Shown here: piece after piece, positions 19,101-27,094 of the stretch
How positions within the stretch are numbered: the first letter of the stretch is position 1
Layout of the letters: every line of letters begins with the position of its first letter
NCBI RefSeq assembly: GCF_900129655.1
Contig: NZ_FQWK01000002.1
Location: 124,001-188,000 of the forward strand
Source of the DNA: Bacteroides clarus YIT 12056
GTDB taxonomy: Bacteria > Bacteroidota > Bacteroidia > Bacteroidales > Bacteroidaceae
DNA length: 64,000 nucleotides
Reading direction: 5' to 3'
Program-made: the position numbers and the translations under genes
Notes under the pieces: generated by a model
What the model was told of the DNA's origin: nothing
Databases searched by the model: none
Seen by the model: the letters and a program-made list of their open reading frames with translations, nothing else

Positions 19101-19885
19101 ACCCGGACCGTCGTACTCCGACCGGTATCCGTGCCGCCATCATCCGTGAAAAGGGAACCAACGGTGAACGCGAAATGGCGTACTCGCTCTACCTTGCCGG
19201 CTTCGACGTGAAAGACGTAACCATGACCGACCTTATCAGCGGACGTGAAACACTGGAAGACGTGAATATGGTAGTTTACTGCGGCGGTTTCTCCAATTCC
19301 GACGTACTGGGCTCCGCCAAAGGCTGGGCGGGCGCTTTCCTTTTCAACCCGAAAGCCAAAGAAGCGCTCGACAAGTTCTATGCACGCGAAGACACGCTGT
19401 CTCTCGGCGTATGCAACGGCTGCCAGTTGATGATGGAATTAGGCCTCATCACTCCCGACCACGAAAAGAAGGGAAAGATGCTGCATAACGATTCTCACAA
19501 ATTCGAGTCAACCTTCATCGGCCTGACCATTCCTACCAACCGCAGCGTAATGTTCGGCTCTTTGAGCGGCAGCAAGCTCGGTATCTGGGTGGCGCACGGA
19601 GAAGGCAAGTTCTCACTGCCTTACGACGAGGATAAATACAATGTGGTGGCAAAATATACTTACGATGAGTATCCCGGCAATCCGAACGGTTCCGACTACT
19701 CCATCGCGGCCATAGCCAGCACCAACGGACGCCATTTGGCTATCATGCCTCACCTGGAACGCTCCATCTTCCCGTGGCAGAACGGCTACTATCCCCAAGA
19801 CCGTGTACACAGCGACCAGGTTACTCCATGGATAGAAGCATTCGTCAACGCGCGTAAGTGGGTGGAAGAAAAGACCCGGAAATGA
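16178..19885 (+). CDS. purL: Phosphoribosylformylglycinamidine synthase, long single-chain form
   Basis: Starting at ATG 16178 (MILFFRTPSKSVIAVE) gives 1235 residues; an in-frame ATG at 16091 overlaps the promoter -7 box and would be untranslatable. The enzyme converts FGAR, glutamine and ATP to FGAM in purine synthesis. It has an N-terminal PurS-like part, linker, two PurM-like halves (the first with NSEHCRHKIFGG) and a C-terminal class I glutaminase domain with the nucleophile Cys1079 in GVCNGCQLM and the late PHLERSIFPWQ segment. This matches the large eukaryote/gammaproteobacterial-type enzyme, not the split PurSQL. It stands alone between its own promoter and terminator. Confidence 0.97.
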   Translation: MILFFRTPSKSVIAVECDHELTQADSDKLCWLFGEAAPESEDNLKGHFVGPRREMITPWSTNAVEITQNMGLNGIARIEEYFPVKDENAERDPMLQRMYKGLDQNVFTTNRQPEPIIHIDDLEAYNEKEGLALSKEEMDYLKKVEKDLGRPLTDSEVFGFAQINSEHCRHKIFGGTFIIDGVEQESSLFQMIKKTTQENPNKIISAYKDNVAFAEGPVIEQFAPADHSKPDFFRIKDIKSVISLKAETHNFPTTVEPFNGASTGTGGEIRDRMGGGKGSWPIAGTAVYMTSYPRTDEERSWEDILPVREWLYQTPEQILIKASNGASDFGNKFGQPLICGSVLTFEHKEKDEVYGYDKVIMLAGGVGYGTQRDCLKGAPEAGNKVVVIGGDNYRIGLGGGSVSSVDTGRYSSGIELNAVQRANAEMQKRAYNVVRALCEEDANPVVSIHDHGSAGHVNCLSELVEECGGLIDMSKLPIGDKTLSAKEIIANESQERMGLLIREEAIEHVRKVAERERAPMYVVGETTGDHRFAFQQADGVRPFDLAVEQMFGSSPKTYMVDKTVERHYEMPEYELSQLHEYLTNVLQLEAVACKDWLTNKVDRSVTGKIARQQCQGELQLPLSDCGVVALDYRGEKGIATSLGHAPQAALADPAAGSILSVSEALTNLIWAPLAEGLDSVSLSANWMWPCRSQEGEDARLYTAVKALSDFCCALQINVPTGKDSLSMTQKYPDGSKVIAPGTVIVSAGGEVSDVKKVVSPVLVNDDKTTLYHIDFSFDKLKLGGSAFAQSLGKVGDEVPCVQDAEYFRDAFLAVQELINKGLVLAGHDISAGGLITTLLEMCFANVEGGMEINLDKMKEQDLIKILFAENPGIVIQISDKRKEEVKKILEDAGVGYIKIGKPTDERHILISKNDATYQFGIDYMRDVWYSSSYLLDRKQSMNGCAKKRFENYKMQPLDLVFLPEFKGKLSQYGLDPDRRTPTGIRAAIIREKGTNGEREMAYSLYLAGFDVKDVTMTDLISGRETLEDVNMVVYCGGFSNSDVLGSAKGWAGAFLFNPKAKEALDKFYAREDTLSLGVCNGCQLMMELGLITPDHEKKGKMLHNDSHKFESTFIGLTIPTNRSVMFGSLSGSKLGIWVAHGEGKFSLPYDEDKYNVVAKYTYDEYPGNPNGSDYSIAAIASTNGRHLAIMPHLERSIFPWQNGYYPQDRVHSDQVTPWIEAFVNARKWVEEKTRK

Positions 19886-19917
19886 CAAAGCATCCAACCA
19901 TAACGCGATAATAGAAT

Positions 19918-19963
19918 AATGTGCCAAAGTTCCCGCCAATGCAGAATCTTTGGCACATTTCTT
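19918..19963 (+). terminator. purL terminator
   Basis: A 12-bp perfect inverted repeat, AATGTGCCAAAG (19918-19929) with 19948-19959, closes an 18-nt loop and is followed by TCTTTTATT. Confidence 0.88.
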
Positions 19964-20018
19964 TTATTCCCCGTCCTGTTCCGCCAACTTATCGCCTTCG
20001 TACTCTGTTTCTCTTTTT

Positions 20019-20050
20019 TTTGCATATCTCAAACATATTCACTACTTTTG
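20019..20050 (+). promoter_or_regulatory. Candidate promoter of hybrid two-component regulator
   Basis: TTTG (20019-20022), 20 nt, then TACTTTTG (20043-20050): an exact match to the Bacteroides -33/-7 consensus. The start site would be near 20057, about 50 nt before the ATG. Confidence 0.75.
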
Positions 20051-20107
20051 TGTTAATATTAAGTCCCCCCGAACGTTTATCAAACTCAAATTCCAAAATT
20101 GGCTGAT

Positions 20108-23100
20108 ATGAAAAAGCATTTCTTTTTCTTTATTTTCCTGGTATCATCCTTTTTAGCTGCTGCTCAGACATATAAGTACATCGGCGTAGAGGATGGTTTG
20201 AGCAACAGGCGGGTGTATGCTATTCAAAAAGGACCTAAAGGTTACATGTGGTTCCTCACGCATGACGGTATCGACCGTTACAACGGAAAGGAATTCAAAC
20301 AATATAAACTTCTGGACGGCGAAGAAGAAATCAACTCCATGATGAACCTCAACTGGCTGTATTCGGACTCGCAAGGCAGATTATGGGAAATCGGCAAGCA
20401 AGGCCGCGTTTTCTGCTACGAAAGCAAGCACGACCGTTTCCAACTGACATACAAGCTGCCCAAAAGCGAGACGGAAGGTTTACATACTCCCGTCAGCTAT
20501 GGTTTTGTTGACGACAACAATACAATATGGCTCTGCAATCAAAGAAACATCTACCTATACGACAGCGATACGAAAAAGACCGTTACCATCAAGAATGAAA
20601 TCAACGAGAGCATTACGGATATCGAGCAGATAGATGCCACCCACTATTTCATAGGAACGGACGTAGGCGTACATTACGCCGAGCTGAAAAACGACATACT
20701 CGCGCTGAGTCCTTGCGAAAAGCTGGATACGCTAAGGTTACAAATCAACGAGCTTTTCTTTCATAAAGGCAGCCGCAAAATCTTCATCGGAACTTTTCAA
20801 AGGGGGATTTATGTATACGACCTCAACCTTCACAAGGCATTTCATGTCAAGTCGGGTTTGATAGACGTCAGCATCAACCGGATTTGCACTTTCGGCGAGA
20901 ATGAGATATTGATAGCGACAGACGGCGCGGGTGTCTACAAAATGAATGTGGATACCTATCAGTCCGAACCGTACATCGTGGCCGACTTCAACCGGTACAA
21001 TGCCATGAACGGCAATACCATCTACGACATATACGTGGATGACGAGCAACGTATCTGGATGGCGAACTATCCCATCGGCATTACCGTACGCAACAACCGG
21101 TACAGCGATTACAAATGGATAAAGCATTCCATCGGCAATAAACAATCCCTCATCAACGACCAGGTAAACGCCATCATCGAAGACCACGAAGGCGATTTAT
21201 GGTATGCCACCAATAACGGAATCAGCCTGTACGAGCACCGCACCCGGCAATGGTACTCCTTTATGAGCGTTTTCAATAAAGAACATGAGAACCAGAACCA
21301 CACGTTCATATCCCTGTGCGAAGTCAGCCCCGGCATCATCTGGGCGGGCGGTTACAGCTCCGGCATCTACCAGATAGACAAGAAGAAACGTTCCGTCAGC
21401 TTCTTCACCCCCGCCCTATTCGGCGGTAAGACGATTCGCCCCGACAAATATATCCGTTCCATTACCAAGGACAGCGAAGGCTATATATGGTCGGGCGGTT
21501 ACTACAACTTGAAGAAGATAGATTTCGAGCATCAGAAGATAGAATTGATTCCCGGACTGGAAGCCGTAACGGACATCAAGGAGAGAGACAAGGATTCCAT
21601 ATGGATAGGTACGGCCAACGGGCTGTATCTGCTGGAGAAAGCGACCGGTAAATACCGGTATATTACAATGCCGGTAGAGTCGTCCTATATATACTCCCTG
21701 TACCAAGACCCCAACGGACTGCTGTATATCGGAACAAACAACTCCGGTCTGCTCATATACGACCCCGTTCAGAAAAGCTTCGACCACTATCACAAGGATA
21801 ACTGCGCACTTATCTCCAATAACATCTACATGATTCTGTCTGACGGGAAAGACGACATCCTGCTAAGCACCGAACAAGGGCTGAGCGGTTTCTATCCCAA
21901 AGAGAAGATTTTCCATAACTGGACCAAAGAACAAGGATTGCATTCCGACCACTTCAATGCCAGTTCGGGAACCCTGCGCAAGAATGGAAACGTCATTTTC
22001 GGAAGCACCGACGGCGCCATAGAATTTCCAAGAAACATGGTATTGCCCCGCGAGTACAGTTCGCGCATGATATTCAGCGACTTGCGCGTTTTCTACCAGA
22101 CGGTATACCCCAAAGACGAAGGCTCGCCCCTGGTGTTGGACATTGACGAGACGAAAAGCCTGAAACTGAAATACAATCAGAATATATTCTCGCTTCAGGT
22201 TTCTTCCATCAACTACGACTATCCTTCCCTCATCCTGTATTCTTGGAAGCTGGAAGGGTTCTATGACGGCTGGAGTCGCCCCGGAGAGGAGAATATCATC
22301 CGCTTCACCAATCTGAACCCCGGTCAATACACCCTGCGCGTCCGCGCCATATCCAATGAAGACCGGCGCATCGTCCTGGAAGAACGCAGCATGGATATCA
22401 TCATCGAGCAGCCCATCTGGCTCAGCATATGGGCGCTGCTGCTGTATGCGCTCATTCTTATAGCCCTTGCGAGCATCGCGCTGCGTATTATCGTGTTGCG
22501 CAAGCAACGAAAGATATCCGATGACAAGATTCGCTTCTTTGTCAACACGGCGCACGACATCCGTACTCCGCTGACGCTTATCAAAGCGCCACTGGAAGAG
22601 CTCAACGACCGTGAAACGCTGACCCAAGAAGGGACGGACAACCTCAGCACGGCGCTTCGCAATGTCAACGCCCTGCTACGTCTTACTACCAACCTCATCA
22701 ACTTTGAACGGGCGGACACCTATTCGAACAATTTCTACGTATCCGAGTACGAGCTGGGAGCTTATATGAACGATACCATCAACGCTTTCCGCTCATACGC
22801 TTCCGTAAAGCACATCAACCTGACTTACGAAAGCAACTTCCGCTATCTGAACGTTTGGCTGGATAAGGACAAAATGGACTCTATTCTGAAGAACATCATA
22901 TCCAACGCGCTGAAATATACGCCCGACGGCGGAAGCGTGCACGTATATGCCTGCGAAACAGAAGATACCTGGAGCGTAGAGGTCAGCGACACGGGCATCG
23001 GTATTCCGCTGGACGAGCAGAAGAAACTGTTCAAGATGCATTTCCGTGGCAGCAACGCCATCAATTCCAAAGTAACCGGCAGCGGAATCGGCTTACTTCT

Positions 23101-24166
23101 CGTATGGAAGCTCGTACATATACATAAGGGAAAGCTCAACTTTACCAGTACCGAAGGAAAAGGCTCCTGCATCAAAGTATCTTTCCCCAAAGGCGAGAAG
23201 CGCTACCGCAAGGCCATACACCGCCCCGTTCCCATGAAAGAGAAAGAGCCGGAAAGGAGTAATGAGCTGGAGCAAATCACCGCTCCGAAGAAAGATACGC
23301 CGAACGCTCCTGCCGCCAATGCGCCCATCGAAGGCTACGAACACGCCCAACAGAAAACCCAAGATGCCGATAACCGTCAGAAGATACTGGTAGTAGAGGA
23401 TAACGACGAACTGAGGGAATACCTGCGGCGCACTCTGGCCGAGAACTACCACGTGCAGGTATGCTCCAACGGCAAATCGGCGCTTTACATCGTGAAAGAG
23501 TATTTCCCCGACCTGATTATATCGGACATCATGATGCCCGAAATGCGGGGTGATGAGCTGTGCCAGATTGTAAAGAACGACATCGACACCTCGCACATCC
23601 CCATTATCCTGCTGACAGCCCTCAATACGGACAAGAACATCATTGACGGACTGCAAACCGGAGCGGACGAATATGTCGTGAAACCGTTTAATATCGGAAT
23701 CCTGCGCGCCACCATCGCCAATCTGCTCGCCAACCGCGCTTTACTGCGCCACAGATACGGCAATCTGGATTTGAACGACGATACCCACAATACGGAATGT
23801 ATCAACTGTTCTACGGATTTGGACTGGAAATTCATTGCCAGCATCAAGAAGAACGTGGAGGACAATATGGACAATCCGAGCTTCACGATTGATGTGCTTT
23901 GTACCCTGCTCAACATGAGCCGTACCAGCTTCTACAACAAGCTAAAGGCGCTGACCGACCAGGCGCCGGGAGATTACGTCCGGCTGATCCGCCTGAAACG
24001 CGCCATGCAACTGCTGAAAGAACAGAAGTACACCATCACCGAAGTGGCCGAGATGACAGGGTTCAGCGATGCCAAATATTTCCGTGAAGTATTCAAGAAA
24101 CACTTCAATGTAAGTCCGAGCCAATACGCCAAGGACGAAGGAAATATCGGTGAGGCCAAACAATAA
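20108..24166 (+). CDS. Hybrid two-component system sensor/regulator (Reg_prop, histidine kinase, receiver, AraC)
   Basis: ATG 20108 gives 1352 residues with signal peptide MKKHFFFFIFLVSSFLAAAQ; a TTG 9 nt earlier is less likely. The periplasmic sensor is a chain of Reg_prop beta-propeller repeats (about 25-690) and a Y_Y_Y domain (about 700-770), followed by one transmembrane helix near 785. The cytoplasmic part has a HisKA domain with HDIRTPLT (His816), an ATPase domain, a receiver with Asp1140 in IISDIMMPE, and a C-terminal AraC-type HTH. Such proteins sense polysaccharide fragments and switch on a nearby utilization locus. No SusC/D pair lies within 20 kb, so its target is elsewhere or has been lost. 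It is followed 26 nt later by chromate transporter genes. Confidence 0.95.
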   Translation: MKKHFFFFIFLVSSFLAAAQTYKYIGVEDGLSNRRVYAIQKGPKGYMWFLTHDGIDRYNGKEFKQYKLLDGEEEINSMMNLNWLYSDSQGRLWEIGKQGRVFCYESKHDRFQLTYKLPKSETEGLHTPVSYGFVDDNNTIWLCNQRNIYLYDSDTKKTVTIKNEINESITDIEQIDATHYFIGTDVGVHYAELKNDILALSPCEKLDTLRLQINELFFHKGSRKIFIGTFQRGIYVYDLNLHKAFHVKSGLIDVSINRICTFGENEILIATDGAGVYKMNVDTYQSEPYIVADFNRYNAMNGNTIYDIYVDDEQRIWMANYPIGITVRNNRYSDYKWIKHSIGNKQSLINDQVNAIIEDHEGDLWYATNNGISLYEHRTRQWYSFMSVFNKEHENQNHTFISLCEVSPGIIWAGGYSSGIYQIDKKKRSVSFFTPALFGGKTIRPDKYIRSITKDSEGYIWSGGYYNLKKIDFEHQKIELIPGLEAVTDIKERDKDSIWIGTANGLYLLEKATGKYRYITMPVESSYIYSLYQDPNGLLYIGTNNSGLLIYDPVQKSFDHYHKDNCALISNNIYMILSDGKDDILLSTEQGLSGFYPKEKIFHNWTKEQGLHSDHFNASSGTLRKNGNVIFGSTDGAIEFPRNMVLPREYSSRMIFSDLRVFYQTVYPKDEGSPLVLDIDETKSLKLKYNQNIFSLQVSSINYDYPSLILYSWKLEGFYDGWSRPGEENIIRFTNLNPGQYTLRVRAISNEDRRIVLEERSMDIIIEQPIWLSIWALLLYALILIALASIALRIIVLRKQRKISDDKIRFFVNTAHDIRTPLTLIKAPLEELNDRETLTQEGTDNLSTALRNVNALLRLTTNLINFERADTYSNNFYVSEYELGAYMNDTINAFRSYASVKHINLTYESNFRYLNVWLDKDKMDSILKNIISNALKYTPDGGSVHVYACETEDTWSVEVSDTGIGIPLDEQKKLFKMHFRGSNAINSKVTGSGIGLLLVWKLVHIHKGKLNFTSTEGKGSCIKVSFPKGEKRYRKAIHRPVPMKEKEPERSNELEQITAPKKDTPNAPAANAPIEGYEHAQQKTQDADNRQKILVVEDNDELREYLRRTLAENYHVQVCSNGKSALYIVKEYFPDLIISDIMMPEMRGDELCQIVKNDIDTSHIPIILLTALNTDKNIIDGLQTGADEYVVKPFNIGILRATIANLLANRALLRHRYGNLDLNDDTHNTECINCSTDLDWKFIASIKKNVEDNMDNPSFTIDVLCTLLNMSRTSFYNKLKALTDQAPGDYVRLIRLKRAMQLLKEQKYTITEVAEMTGFSDAKYFREVFKKHFNVSPSQYAKDEGNIGEAKQ

Positions 24167-24192
24167 ACAGAGTTACAGTATTTACACATGAT

Positions 24193-24744
24193 ATGACGAA
24201 TATATATATCGAAGCGTTTTCCATCTTTTTCAAAATCGGTGCATTCACCATCGGCGGCGGTTATGCCATGGTGCCATTGATTGAGGATGAAATCGTAACA
24301 AAGCGCCAATGGATAGCCAAAGAAGATTTTATAGACCTGCTCGCCATTTCCCAGTCGGCGCCGGGTATTCTCGCGGTCAACATATCCATATTCATAGGCT
24401 ATCGCTTACGGGGAATACGGGGAAGCATCATCACGGCTTTGGGAACGATACTGCCCTCTTTTCTCATAATCCTTGCCATAGCCCTGTTTTTCCATAACTT
24501 CAAAGACAACGTTTACGTAGAGCGCATCTTCAAGGGCATCCGTCCGGCGGTTGTCGCGCTGATAGCCGCTCCGACTTTCAGTATGGCCAAATCCGCCAAA
24601 GTCAACCGCTACACGATATGGATTCCGGTTGTCTCGGCACTGCTTATCTGGCTATTGGGCTTCTCCCCTATCTGGATTATCATTGCCGCCGGCGTAGGAG
24701 GATACGTGTTCGGAAAGCTACGCTATCCGAAAGTGAAAAGTTGA
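24193..24744 (+). CDS. Chromate transporter family protein, first half (ChrA N-type)
   Basis: A 183-residue CHR-domain membrane protein. The start shows the family signature FFKIGAFTIGGGYAMVPLIEDE and the QSAPGILAVNISIFIGYRL segment. In single-chain ChrA two such domains are fused; here they are separate genes, the bidomain equivalent of paired short CHR transporters. The next gene (24826) is the second domain. They probably act as a heterodimer exporting chromate or, in gut bacteria, another oxyanion. The ATG lies 26 nt after the regulator stop, so cotranscription with it is likely. Confidence 0.88.
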   Translation: MTNIYIEAFSIFFKIGAFTIGGGYAMVPLIEDEIVTKRQWIAKEDFIDLLAISQSAPGILAVNISIFIGYRLRGIRGSIITALGTILPSFLIILAIALFFHNFKDNVYVERIFKGIRPAVVALIAAPTFSMAKSAKVNRYTIWIPVVSALLIWLLGFSPIWIIIAAGVGGYVFGKLRYPKVKS

Positions 24745-24770
24745 AAGCCAAAGAGAACAGTATCCCCCCC

Positions 24771-24819
24771 TAATCACTAACCACTAACCACTAATCACTA
24801 ACCACTAACCCTTAATCAC
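24771..24819. repeat. Seven-unit heptanucleotide repeat before second CHR gene
   Basis: Seven uninterrupted 7-nt units of consensus TAAYCAC run from 24771 to 24819; only one unit (TAACCCT, 24806) departs from it. The run ends 6 nt before the ATG at 24826 and occupies most of the 81-nt gap. There is no Shine-Dalgarno sequence. Confidence 0.92.
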
Positions 24820-24825
24820 TGCATT

Positions 24826-25395
24826 ATGCTTTTCCTTCAACTATTCTATACATTCTTTAAAATCGGGCTTTTCGGTTTTGGCGGCGGATACGCCATGCTT
24901 TCCATGATACAGGGCGAGGTGGTCACCCGCTACGGTTGGCTGACGCCGCAGGAGTTTACGGACATCGTGGCTATCAGTCAAATGACGCCCGGTCCCATCG
25001 GTATCAACTCGGCAACCTATGTAGGCTATACTACGATAGCCGAGCAATATGGCACAAGCATGGGCGTACTGGGTTCTTGCATAGCCACTTTCGCCGTAGT
25101 GCTGCCCTCGTTTATCCTGATGCTCACTATCAGCAAGTTCTTTCTGAAATATCAGAAGCATCCTTCGGTAGAGGCCGTATTCAGCGGACTTCGCCCGGCG
25201 GTGGTCGGACTGCTGGCATCGGCCGCGCTGGTTTTGATGAACGCGGAGAACTTCAGCTCTCCCGATGAAGACATGTACTCTTTCATAATCAGTATCATCA
25301 TCTTCCTTGTAGCCTTCATCGGCACAAGAAAGTATAAGGCCAATCCCATACTGATGATTATAGCGTGCGGAATAGCAGGGCTGATACTTTATTAG
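24826..25395 (+). CDS. Chromate transporter family protein, second half (ChrA C-type)
   Basis: A 189-residue CHR-domain membrane protein, paralogue of the preceding gene. It starts MLFLQLFYTFFKIGLFGFGG and contains the second family block SQMTPGPIGINSATYVGYTT. The C-terminal third is hydrophobic with about two helices after a short charged loop (SSPDEDMY). It should pair with the first half to make a complete transporter. Its translation start lies immediately behind a seven-unit heptanucleotide repeat, so the ratio of the two halves could vary with repeat number (inference). Confidence 0.88.
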   Translation: MLFLQLFYTFFKIGLFGFGGGYAMLSMIQGEVVTRYGWLTPQEFTDIVAISQMTPGPIGINSATYVGYTTIAEQYGTSMGVLGSCIATFAVVLPSFILMLTISKFFLKYQKHPSVEAVFSGLRPAVVGLLASAALVLMNAENFSSPDEDMYSFIISIIIFLVAFIGTRKYKANPILMIIACGIAGLILY

Positions 25396-25431
25396 TACAG
25401 GACAAAAGACGGCTATCGGTCAAGGCGGACG

Positions 25432-25492
25432 AATATCCCCGGAAGAAAATAAAATATGCCCGGAAGAAACGAATGTATCTTCCGGGCATATT
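25432..25492. repeat. 21-nt direct repeat plus inverted copy; terminator for GHL10 gene
   Basis: Two 17-nt copies (25432-25448 and 25453-25469, one mismatch, core CCCGGAAGAAA) are offset by 21 nt. An inverted copy lies at 25478-25492 and forms a perfect 15-bp stem with the second copy (25453-25467), loop 10 nt. On the minus strand the stem is followed by TTTTATTTTC, fitting termination of the GHL10 gene. It lies between convergent genes. Confidence 0.8.
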
Positions 25493-25514
25493 CCATCTAC
25501 GTCTGCCGTATCTT

Positions 25515-27023
25515 TTATAGCTTCACTTTCTTGCCTACCGACTTGGACTCGTTATGCAAACGGTCGAGCGCCGTAACCACATAACGGTATTTCGTCTTAC
25601 CGTTCTCGTAAGGCAACTTATAGAAAGTATTGCGCGTAACGGCCACGATGCGCGAGGGATCGTCGATATCCACCTTCTCCTTCGAGCCGAAACGATAGAC
25701 AACATACTGTACCGGACGGTTCATTTCATCCTTGAACTTCGGCGCAGTCCAGAAAAGGATGTAGCCGTCGGCCGTCCACACCGGTTTTACCTTACGCACC
25801 TTGTCGGGCGCTTCATTATCCATAAAGTCAAACACAGGCGGCAAAGCCGGATATTTATGATATTCGGCAACCAGTGCATCCCGATACTTGCCGGCATTCT
25901 CCACTACCGCGCTGGCAGGCCACTGGCAGCTACCGCCGATAGTTTGATACGCACGCTGCAAAGCCATCTTGCGGGGAAGCTGATTGATAGAGGAATTCTT
26001 CGGGTCGGCATTCTGTACCGTATTCATTACGGACTGGCCGATGAACAGGGGACGGTTCTCCGTATGCTTCGCCCACCATTTCACCAATGTCTCATAATCG
26101 GCCGCCGGATGTCCTATCTGCCAGTATATCTGCGGTATGTTATAATCTATCCAGCCCTTGCGCGCCCACAGAAGCACATCGGCATACAAATCATCGTAGT
26201 TCTGCAATCCGTTCGTATCGCTGCCCAACGGGTCGCTGCTCTGGTTGCGATAGATACCGAAAGGACTTACTCCGAACTTCACCCAGGGCTTCAGTCCGCG
26301 AACCGTTTCATGTATCTTCTGAATCAGAATATCCACGTTGCTGCGGCGCCAGTCGGCCTTATTGCCGAAGCCGCCACCATAGCGCGCAAAGCTTGCGTCA
26401 TCCGGAAAGTCCTTTCCTTTGATGGGATAAGGATAGAAATAATCGTCCATGTGAATGGCATCCACATCATAGCGCGACACGATGTCGGTTATCACCTTAC
26501 AGATATGGTTGCGGCTTTCGGGCAATGCCGGGTCGAAGTACAACTGATCGCCGTACGTCACAAACCACTCCGGATGCGAATTATAAACATGAATGGGAGA
26601 AAGCTCGTTCTTCAACGAAGTCTTTACCCGATAGGGATTAATCCAGGCATGAAACTCCATACCCCGTTTATGGCATTCTTCAATCATAAACTGCATAGGG
26701 TCCCAGTAAGGTTCCGGCGCTTTGCCCTGTACTCCGGTCAGGAAGCGGCTCCACGGTTCGTACTGCGAAGCATACAACGCATCGGCTTCGGGACGCACCT
26801 GAAAGATAATGGCGTTGATGCCCGCGCCCTGCAAGGAGTTCAACTGGTTTATCAAAGTCTGCTTCAGCTTGTCGGTGGGCACACCGCGAAACTGTCCGTT
26901 CACCGCCTGAATCCACGCGGCACGGAATTCACGTTTGGGATAGACGGTAGACGTTTGCTGCGCCTGCATGGTCAAAGTCAGCACATACAACAATACTGGC
27001 AAGAGGAGATTTCTAAGTTTCAT
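25515..27023 (-). CDS. GHL10 family glycoside hydrolase-like protein (DUF187)
   Basis: ATG 27023 (MKLRNLLLPVLLYVLTLTMQ, a signal peptide ending AQA) gives 502 residues; an in-frame ATG at 27077 would place the signal peptide internally and cross the promoter. The body begins EFRAAWIQAVNGQFRGVPTD and is a TIM barrel of the GHL10 type (about 35-340), including AIHMDDYFYPYP and EECHKRGMEFHAWINPYRV. The last ~100 residues resemble a fibronectin III domain (KVKPVWTADGYILFW). It is secreted to periplasm or surface. The substrate is unknown; peptidoglycan- or glycan-directed activity has been suggested for relatives. A paralogue is at 32355. It is divergent from uvrA. Confidence 0.87.
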   Translation of the reverse strand: MKLRNLLLPVLLYVLTLTMQAQQTSTVYPKREFRAAWIQAVNGQFRGVPTDKLKQTLINQLNSLQGAGINAIIFQVRPEADALYASQYEPWSRFLTGVQGKAPEPYWDPMQFMIEECHKRGMEFHAWINPYRVKTSLKNELSPIHVYNSHPEWFVTYGDQLYFDPALPESRNHICKVITDIVSRYDVDAIHMDDYFYPYPIKGKDFPDDASFARYGGGFGNKADWRRSNVDILIQKIHETVRGLKPWVKFGVSPFGIYRNQSSDPLGSDTNGLQNYDDLYADVLLWARKGWIDYNIPQIYWQIGHPAADYETLVKWWAKHTENRPLFIGQSVMNTVQNADPKNSSINQLPRKMALQRAYQTIGGSCQWPASAVVENAGKYRDALVAEYHKYPALPPVFDFMDNEAPDKVRKVKPVWTADGYILFWTAPKFKDEMNRPVQYVVYRFGSKEKVDIDDPSRIVAVTRNTFYKLPYENGKTKYRYVVTALDRLHNESKSVGKKVKL

Positions 27024-27039
27024 TTTGTTCTTTTTAAAT

Positions 27040-27069
27040 ATTGCATGGCAAAGATAATGATTATCTTTG
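27040..27069. promoter_or_regulatory. Overlapping divergent promoters of GHL10 gene and uvrA
   Basis: Bases 27049-27069 form a perfect palindrome with 10-bp arms around one central G. Its plus half is TATCTTTG (27062-27069), the -7 box for uvrA, with ATTG (27040-27043) 18 nt upstream. Its minus half is the same TATCTTTG (27056-27049), the -7 box for the GHL10 gene. The two -7 boxes lie only 5 bp apart. Confidence 0.75.
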
Positions 27070-27094
27070 TACCCCAATTCATTTTCAACAGTCT

